Assembly: GCA_017458805.1 (NCBI GenBank)
Contig: JAFTAC010000165.1
Span: forward strand, 1 to 6,442
Origin: Victivallales bacterium
Lineage (GTDB): Bacteria > Verrucomicrobiota > Lentisphaeria > Oligosphaerales > Oligosphaeraceae
Direction of reading: 5' to 3'
Length of the DNA stretch: 6,442 nt
Shown piece by piece: positions 1 through 5,200 of this stretch. Position numbers and translations under genes: made by a program. How positions within the stretch are numbered: the first letter of the stretch is position 1; each line of letters opens with the position of its first letter. The notes below the pieces were generated by a model. The model was given only the letters and a program-made list of their open reading frames with translations. It was not told the DNA's origin and searched no databases.

Positions 1-3
1 CGC

Positions 4-73
4 ACAAGCCCGGGCAGGGGGGCGGTGGGCTTGTCCCCCGTCCTTTGACCGCCCCTATCTTCGGGGGGCGGTT
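4..73. repeat. Overlapping G/C-rich stems with alternative pairings
   Basis: ACAAGCCC (4-11) pairs perfectly with GGGCTTGT (27-34). GGGGGGCGGT occurs twice in direct orientation (17-26 and 63-72), and the complementary ACCGCCCC (48-55) lies between the two copies, so it can pair with 19-26 or with 65-72 but not with both. The 4-34 stem and the 19-26/48-55 stem are also incompatible. No T-run follows any stem, so these are not typical intrinsic terminators. They could be the 3' end structure of an upstream gene, an attenuator-like switch or simply a repeat relic. The pairings are seen directly; any function is inference. Confidence 0.5.
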
Positions 74-83
74 GGGGGTATGT

Positions 84-154
84 GCGGCTATGCGCCGCGC
101 ACTCAGGACGATACCAGAGCTGGCCCGCGTCCTGACTTCGCGGCGCATAGCCGC
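84..154. repeat. 71-base palindromic element with nested hairpins
   Basis: Bases 84-110 and 128-154 are inverted copies matching at 25 of 27 positions, around a 17-base centre (111-127). The outer 15 bases of each arm (GCGGCTATGCGCCGC at 84-98 and its exact reverse complement at 140-154) are themselves hairpins with five-base loops. The left hairpin extends to 81-101 (8 pairs including one G-T) and the right one to 136-158 (9 perfect pairs, loop GCATA). The inner eight bases, TCAGGACG (103-110) and CGTCCTGA (128-135), also match perfectly. The layout resembles REP/BIME-type intergenic palindromes or a small non-autonomous element; which one cannot be decided from a single copy. Confidence 0.65.
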
Positions 155-198
155 GAAGGACGACTGCAGCCGCGACGGACGACTGCAGCCGCGAAGGA
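151..198. repeat. 19-base tandem repeat, about 2.5 copies
   Basis: The unit CCGCGAAGGACGACTGCAG (151-169) is followed directly by CCGCGACGGACGACTGCAG (170-188), one base different, and then by a partial third copy CCGCGAAGGA (189-198). The first unit begins inside the right arm of the preceding palindrome (140-158), so the two repeats share bases. Because 19 is not divisible by three, the array is unlikely to be coding. It resembles a small minisatellite (VNTR-like) locus whose copy number may differ between strains. Confidence 0.75.
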
Positions 199-412
199 GA
201 ACAGTAGGCGTAATCGCCCCAGTTGGGCGAGACAAAGGATAGTCCAACATGGGCGGTTGAATTGTCTGCGTTTCGAAAGGGCGCAACGATACTGCTGTAT
301 GGGCCTATATGGCACTCTGTCAGGGGACGAAGAGTGGGGTAGGTCGTGTATCCCGTGTTCGTGCCCTGCGGGGGCTCATCGGGGGCTGTCCATCTTGCTA
401 CACGCGTGGCGA

Positions 413-444
413 TTGCGCGCTTCCAGTGCGGGGGATACATAAAT
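413..444 (+). promoter_or_regulatory. Weak candidate promoter for the pilin gene
   Basis: TTGCGC (413-418) is followed 17 bases later by TACATA (436-441) inside the AT-rich stretch ATACATAAAT, which is the first such stretch upstream of the pilin in an otherwise GC-rich region. Each hexamer matches the sigma-70 consensus at only three positions. Transcription from here would give a leader of about 70 bases that includes the hairpin at 466-484. No sigma-54 -24/-12 pair with correct spacing was found. This is a suggestion only. Confidence 0.2.
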
Positions 445-465
445 AGTCAATAGTGATTTCAGAGT

Positions 466-484
466 GCCGCTCGAAAAGGGCGGC
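466..484 (+). promoter_or_regulatory. 5' leader hairpin upstream of the pilin
   Basis: GCCGCTC (466-472) pairs with GGGCGGC (478-484), seven pairs including one T-G, closing a GAAAA loop. It is followed by about 20 unstructured A-rich bases and then the ribosome-binding sequence at 505-512. A compact stem near the mRNA 5' end followed by an open A-rich binding site is what one expects for a stable, well translated transcript such as that of a major pilin. The stem is seen in the sequence; the stabilising role is inferred. Confidence 0.4.
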
Positions 485-504
485 GACAAACATAACAACC
501 AAAC

Positions 505-537
505 AAAAGGAACACAACCATGAAAAGGAACACAATG
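505..537 (+). promoter_or_regulatory. Duplicated ribosome-binding site and start codon of the pilin
   Basis: The 13-base string AAAAGGAACACAA occurs at 505-517 and again at 523-535, 18 bases apart and therefore in phase. Each copy leads into an ATG: 520 after seven bases from the AAGGAA core, and 535 after four bases. Both starts are in the pilin frame and would give 107- or 102-residue prepilins that differ only in the cytoplasmic leader, which is removed by the peptidase. The first spacing is closer to optimal, so 520 is taken as the main start. Confidence 0.65.
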
Positions 538-843
538 AAGTTTCGGAACACACGTCTGGTCAGGACATTGAAGCGTCTTCTTGGCGAAGAGAAGGGTGCT
601 GTCGCCATGGAGTACATCGTCATCGCACTGCTGATAGGTGCGGCAGTTGTCGGCATTGTCATGGTCATCGGCGGGCATTTGAGCAATAAGGGAAATGCAA
701 TTAATACCACCCTGGGCGGGACGACAGTTGAGGAAATCAAAGAAGGGGCAGAAAAATACCAGACACAGAATACCAAGCTGAAAGAGAAGGCCGAAACGGC
801 CCAGGAAGCAGCCAACAAGCTTGGAGGCAACTTCTCGAAGTAA
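520..843 (+). CDS. flp: Flp-family type IVb pilin precursor
   Basis: This is the probable major subunit of the Tad pilus, inserted in the inner membrane, cleaved on the cytoplasmic side and polymerised into the fibre. The protein has 107 residues. A basic leader (residues 1-26, many Lys/Arg, ending GEEKG) precedes the motif GAVAMEY: cleavage after Gly26 would leave Ala27 at the new N-terminus and put Glu31 at mature position +5, followed by Tyr32, the hallmark of Flp pilins. The hydrophobic helix runs from about 27 to 51. After Gly51-Gly52 comes an unusually long tail (53-107) that is Lys/Glu/Gln-rich and probably helical from about 69 to 101. The mature form would be about 81 residues, longer than typical Flp pilins of roughly 50-60. 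The gene is first in the cluster, 23 bases ahead of the peptidase gene, and has its own strong ribosome-binding context. Family assignment is firm; being the major pilin is inferred from order and sequence. Confidence 0.93.
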   Translation: MKRNTMKFRNTRLVRTLKRLLGEEKGAVAMEYIVIALLIGAAVVGIVMVIGGHLSNKGNAINTTLGGTTVEEIKEGAEKYQTQNTKLKEKAETAQEAANKLGGNFSK

Positions 844-848
844 CAAGA

Positions 849-857
849 TGCTATAAT
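849..857 (+). promoter_or_regulatory. Extended -10 promoter ahead of the prepilin peptidase
   Basis: TGCTATAAT (849-857) is a perfect extended -10 element: TG, one base, then consensus TATAAT. No good -35 lies 16-18 bases upstream, which extended -10 promoters can tolerate. The expected start of transcription, about 863-867, falls at or within four bases of the ATG at 867. That ATG has no Shine-Dalgarno sequence. Promoter and start codon therefore explain each other if the transcript is leaderless or nearly so. The match is seen directly; its activity is inferred. Confidence 0.6.
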
Positions 858-866
858 CCCTCACAC

Positions 867-1406
867 ATGAGCTACCTATTGACCATTTGCGTCCTGGCGC
901 CCCTGCTGGGGCTGTTGTGCTGGTATGACTGGCGGAAGCGCAAGCTGCCGAACCTGCTGACGCTGGTTCTGGCGGCGGTCGCGCTGGCCTGGCGCTTCTG
1001 CCAGCACGGCGGCAGAGGAGTGACCGACGGGCTGCTTGGAGGGCTCGTGTGCGGGTTGTTTCTATTGATTCCCTTCCTGATGCGGGGTGCGGGCGGCGGT
1101 GACGTGAAGATGCTCTTTGGTGCAGGCATCGCAACGGGTCTGCGCTATTGCTTTGCTGAGCTGCTGTTCGTCTCCCTCACAGGATTGTTTTTAGGGCTGG
1201 TGATGGTGCTTTGCAAGAGTGTCACGACAGCCCGCCTCAAGCACTGCCTTCGCATTGTCTTCGACTGGAAGTACGACCGCAAGGCTGGTGCGGAGGAGCT
1301 TCCTGCACGGGAGGATGAGCGTGGGCGCATTCCCTTCGGCGTGGCCATCGCCCTGGGCACTGTCATTACCCTGCTGTACGCCTACAGGATGGAGCAGCCG
1401 CTATGA
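867..1406 (+). CDS. tadV: Type IV prepilin peptidase, TadV/CpaA type
   Basis: This inner-membrane aspartic protease (family A24) removes the leader of Flp pilins and pseudopilins. The protein has 179 residues, the short form lacking the N-methylating domain of PilD, as usual for TadV/CpaA. The first catalytic motif is YDWRKRKLPN with Asp21 just after the first membrane segment (about 3-19). The second is GAGGGDVKML with Asp79 and Lys81. Further membrane segments are at about 30-45, 55-72, 96-116 and 157-173. A cytoplasmic Lys/Arg/Glu-rich loop lies at 117-153, and RIPFG (154-158) opens the last helix. ATG 867 is the only plausible start: no in-frame upstream start exists after the pilin stop, and there is no ribosome-binding site, matching the promoter at 849-857. 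The stop overlaps the next ATG (ATGA at 1403-1406). Likely substrates are the Flp pilin and the two TadE-like proteins nearby. Confidence 0.9.
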   Translation: MSYLLTICVLAPLLGLLCWYDWRKRKLPNLLTLVLAAVALAWRFCQHGGRGVTDGLLGGLVCGLFLLIPFLMRGAGGGDVKMLFGAGIATGLRYCFAELLFVSLTGLFLGLVMVLCKSVTTARLKHCLRIVFDWKYDRKAGAEELPAREDERGRIPFGVAIALGTVITLLYAYRMEQPL

Positions 1407-2245
1407 AGCTCAAGTTTGACAGACGTGGCTCCGTGGCAATGGAGACGGTGGTGATTCTGCCTCTTTTCGTCATCATCATCTTTTTCATTTTCCAAATCAG
1501 CCTGGTCTGGGGGGCGAAACAGATGGTCGCATACGCTGCCTACTGCGGGGCCCGCGCGGCCCTCGTCTATAACCCCGTCGACTATGATGCGACGCTGGCG
1601 ACGGACGGCCACTGGGAGACCCGCAGCCTGGAGACGGGCGGTTCCCAGACGGGCGTCGTCCACCACGCGGCATGCACCGTCCTCTCCTGGGTGAGCTGGA
1701 CCCTCACGGAGGAGCAATCACTCTCCCTGAACACCACGGTGGCGGGAGCCGTTACGAACGCCGCTAACCAGAATTTCATGCTGGGTCCGACGGAGGTGCC
1801 CCTTTCCTCCCACATCCGCAGCCAGGTGCAGGTCGAGGTGCGCGAATTCGAGACCATCAGGGAGAAGGACGACAAGAGCTCCGGCAGCTCCAAGGAGTCG
1901 GACGACTCCACGCCGATTGAGCGTCAGTTCCCGGCTGTGACCGTCCGCGTGCGCTTTGAGTTTCCGCTTTTCATCCCAATCGGCGGCACCCTCATGGGGT
2001 ATTTCTTTGGCGCAGGAGAGACCCATGTCGATACCACGGGCGCAATTGGCAGCATCGGCTTCACCGCTCCCCATGGCGATGTAGTCCAGACGTACATGGA
2101 GGCCACAGGGCGCTATCAGAACGTCCATGGCATGGGCATCTACAGCATCCCCCTGGAGGAGAGTTGCACCATGGCGAAGCCCTACAAGACCGACACCTTC
2201 CCGGTGATGTCCACCAAGGAACGGCTGATGATGCAAATTTTCTAA
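1403..2245 (+). CDS. tadE: TadE-like pseudopilin
   Basis: A minor pilin/pseudopilin of the Tad pilus, anchored in the inner membrane. The protein has 280 residues. The N-terminus has a short basic leader (1-9), then Gly9-SVAME with Glu14 at mature position +5, and one hydrophobic helix (about 15-36), the classic TadE-like layout with a prepilin-peptidase site. A periplasmic domain follows. It contains a Ser/Asp/Lys-rich linker (about 154-170) and a hydrophobic Gly-rich patch FIPIGGTLMGYFFG (190-203) of the kind often seen near the end of TadE/TadG domains. The start is coupled to the peptidase stop by an ATGA overlap, with GGAG (1391-1394) eight bases before the ATG. The length is greater than many TadE proteins (about 150-200). 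Its role is probably priming or assembling the pilus with TadG; the exact role is inferred from the family. Confidence 0.87.
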   Translation: MKLKFDRRGSVAMETVVILPLFVIIIFFIFQISLVWGAKQMVAYAAYCGARAALVYNPVDYDATLATDGHWETRSLETGGSQTGVVHHAACTVLSWVSWTLTEEQSLSLNTTVAGAVTNAANQNFMLGPTEVPLSSHIRSQVQVEVREFETIREKDDKSSGSSKESDDSTPIERQFPAVTVRVRFEFPLFIPIGGTLMGYFFGAGETHVDTTGAIGSIGFTAPHGDVVQTYMEATGRYQNVHGMGIYSIPLEESCTMAKPYKTDTFPVMSTKERLMMQIF

Positions 2246-2249
2246 AACT

Positions 2250-5200
2250 ATGGCAACGAAACAAACCGGTTTGATGAAAGAATGGCTGAAGCAGATGGCC
2301 TTGCGGCTTGTGGGCTTCAGGCGTGATGCGGAGGGCTTCGTGCTGATGTCCACGCTGGCCATCTTCCTGCTGCTTTTCGTCTTCTGCGCCTCCATCTACG
2401 CCATAGGCGAGACCATCCACCAGCGCGTCAAGCTGCAGAATGCCTGCGACGCAGCCGCCTACTCTGCAGCCGTCATCCAGGCCGACGGACTTTCCCGAAT
2501 GGCCGCCATCAACCGCGCCATGTCTTGGACATACGTCCAGATGACCAATCGGCAGATGGACTACGTTACATACCGGTGGTTGCGACTGACCTGCAACCAG
2601 TTCCAGGAGGACTTGGATAATGCAAAGAAATTCAGCAAATGCCTTATCATTCCCTTGGATAAAGAAGTTACCTGGGTAGGGATGATTGTTGAAGCGTTTA
2701 TTGGCTTGGGAGTGCAGTCAGTTCTCAATCTTTTCGGTCAGGAACTAGCGTGTACAGGCCAGGGCGGGCATACCCACCATGGAGAAGGCCTGGCGTACTG
2801 GTGCGGGCGCGATGGGGGCGTGAACCATGGGAAATTGCATGAAATTGAGCTGAACGACGACCCGCCTGATTTTGACTTGTCCCTCTCCGGCGCTTTTGAA
2901 ACTGCCACGAATGCGCTTATTCAACGCTGGATAAACAAGGACAATATCGAGGGTATTTTGAATCTGCTCTCTCCCCTCCTTGGAAACAACGCGGAAAACC
3001 TGGGGTTGCTGATTGACTACGACAAGCTGAACATAGAGAGGATGAACAAGGCTTTGCCGATGGTCAACGAGATGATGACGCTTTCCATGAAGGTCTCCTC
3101 CGAGAACATCCTGAAGGCAGCGCTCAAAGACCGTCGTCTGGAGGATGAAGACATTCTGAAGGACTATCACATCTCCATCAAGATTCCCCATGCGACCAAT
3201 CCCTACAATGTCGATGAGGTGACAGAGGCGACGAACTCCTACTACTCCGCCCTCCACAACACCGAGGCCGATGAGATGCTCTTCCTGAATATGCAATCCT
3301 GCGATAACGCGGTTGGATCTTTGCCATCCCATTTCCCCGTGCTATTTGGAGGTGGTCACGCCTACGGTCTTGACCAGTGGTTTATCCGTGGACGTGGCAT
3401 TTATGAAAACTCGGACAATGAGACCGCATGCTATCTATGGCAAAGAACAGCCAGCTATAAAGATGGAAAATCAGGCTGGGTGAATGATGAGGGAGTTCGA
3501 TTGAAGGCAACGGAACGCAGCGACGGCAATGGTGGGCTGGACTTGGGCATTCAGCGCGTGTATAAGGATGCGAACTTGAATGAGACAAAAGCGGGCTCTT
3601 TCACACGAACGAAAGAACATAAAAGACGCGAAGTTTGGGTGAGACGTTATTCAATAAAATATGATGCAATTTATAGAGGAGAGGTTCCAGACAGTGAGAA
3701 ACGCTATAATGGAGTTAGCAATGGTGAATATCAAGCATATAGATATCGTCTAAATCAAATACTTGAAGAAACAAAAGAGTATATTAAGCAGAATTTTCCT
3801 GAGTGTTGTCAAAACGCAGCGCAGTATTCATTTACACGTACAAATACAAGAAGTGCTCATACGTATTATGTTCGCTGTATTATACCTAAACATGGTGGTG
3901 ATGCATCCCATTCTCCCGTGTCCCGTGGCAATCACATAGTCAATCTGATGGGGTTAGTTGATACGGTACAGGCGATTGCCGAAAGCTTTGGGAAGGGCGA
4001 GGGCGAGGGTGATGGTGGTGATGACGATGACGACGGTGATGATTTTAGTGACCTTTCTGATTTCGAGGGTAAAATAGGCGAATTGGACAAGGAAATCGCG
4101 AGTTTGCAGGGGGAAATAGATTTGTTGCAGAATGACCCTGAAATCAAGGTCTTGCAGGGGAAACTAAAGGAAGACCCTGAAAACCAGGATTTGCGGAGGC
4201 AATTGCAGGCAAAAGAAGCGGAACGTGATGCAAAGTGTGCAGAGTTGCAGAGGCAATTGCAGGAAAAACAAGCATATCGAGATGAACAGCAAGCAGGATT
4301 GGAGAGAGTTAGGAACACAAGGCCTGGAGAGAACGCAGGTAGTGCCTCCAGTGGCACTGGTGGTACGAGTGGTACGAGTGGCACGGGGGCAATAGGTGGC
4401 ACGAGCGGAGGTGGAACGGCGGAGAACAACCAGGCTTCCGACGGAGGATTTTTTGCTAAGCTGAAATCATTTGTGGCGGATTTTGCCAGTGCAATGCTCG
4501 GGGATGTCCTGGATGTGCAGGCTTCTTGTGGCAACAACCATACGCAGGATTACACGAAGTATCCGATGTGCAGCAGTGCTTCGGACAACTACGCGCTGTA
4601 CTCGCAATACCGCTGGGGGGCTGCCAAATGGTATTGCCTCACCACCATGAAGGCCTATCTTGTGTGTATTTTTAAGGGGGATAATATCTGGTGCGACTGG
4701 TCAAGGTGCAAAAAGTCTATTTTGGGAAGACATGTGAAAATCAGAGGCAAAGGTCATTGGCATATACCGAAATGGTTTTGTGCCAGTGGGGTCAATGACC
4801 CTTTGGAACAGGCGTCCATAATTAGTGGCTATGAGTTGCCACCGGTCGTCGAAAAGCTTGGTAAAGCAGCCGCAGAGTACTTCATCCCAGCTCCCCTGCC
4901 GGACTCTGTCTTGCATGGCAGGCGGGATTTGGTTGGTCCAATGCATGGCTATATGGAATACACAGGGGATGGAGAGCATTTGCTCTGGCCATTTGGACAG
5001 TTTACCGGAAGCGTCAGCCGTATTGAGCGAGATAAGTTCCAGAGCTGCGTGCCGTTCTTCGGCGTGCCATCATCGGTGACGCCTGTTGGTGCGGCATACG
5101 CCAGCGTCATCCAGGGGCACGCGCGTATCTATGCCGACGACAAGCGGATATTCGACAACCGCTATGTGGGGGCAAAGTGCAAGCCATGGGTGCTGAACGA

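Larger units (their letters stand above)
1..519. other. Upstream non-coding region, hairpin- and repeat-rich
   Basis: I see no credible gene in these 519 bases. The first 240 bases are dense in short inverted repeats: 4-11/27-34, 48-55/65-72, 81-88/94-101, 136-144/150-158 and 214-219/225-230 (TCGCCC-CAGTT-GGGCGA). The rest (about 241-465) shows only a short direct repeat of CGGGGGCT at 369-376 and 380-387 and no recognisable structured RNA. The last 50 bases before the pilin start are A-rich. One + strand frame stays open from base 2 to 442, but its translation is Arg/Gly/Cys-rich, has no recognisable domain, and runs through a tandem repeat with a period (19) that is not a multiple of three. 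I therefore treat the region as intergenic and regulatory. Confidence 0.7.

Noticed and set aside
4..34. Hairpin ACAAGCCC/GGGCTTGT as an intrinsic terminator of an upstream gene.
   Set aside because: The loop is 15 bases long and neither side is followed by a T-run, so it does not meet the usual pattern.
231..320. A possible cyclic-di-GMP (GEMM) riboswitch suggested by CGAAAGG followed by GCGCAACG and nearby stems, attractive before a pilus gene.
   Set aside because: The conserved GEMM core (GCAAA segments flanking the GAAA tetraloop stem and the tetraloop receptor) is not present in the right order, and the available pairings are only 4-6 bases long.
2..442. A + strand frame open from the window start to a TAA at 440-442 (with an ATG at 80), possibly the 3' part of an upstream gene.
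   Set aside because: The translation is Arg/Gly/Cys-rich without any recognisable motif, it crosses the palindrome and a 19-base tandem repeat not divisible by three, and no ribosome-binding site precedes the ATG. GC-rich sequence gives such open frames by chance.
376..1134. A 252-codon minus-strand frame opposite the pilin and the peptidase start.
   Set aside because: It lies antisense to two genes with clear family motifs, and its translation has no recognisable domain.
1718..2395. A 225-codon minus-strand frame opposite tadE and the start of tadG.
   Set aside because: It is antisense to two well supported genes in a co-directional operon, with no motif of its own.
2874..2888. DLSLS (residues 209-213 of the TadG-like protein) resembling the DxSxS metal site of a von Willebrand A domain.
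   Set aside because: It follows PPDF and lacks the hydrophobic strand and the Gly/Met context expected of a real metal-site strand; the downstream Thr and Asp partners were not recognisable.
3932..4537. A 201-codon minus-strand reading frame rich in Ser, Pro and Leu.
   Set aside because: It is the antisense of the coiled-coil and Gly/Thr/Ser linker of the tadG-like gene; its composition is explained by that low-complexity sequence and no start context or domain is seen.
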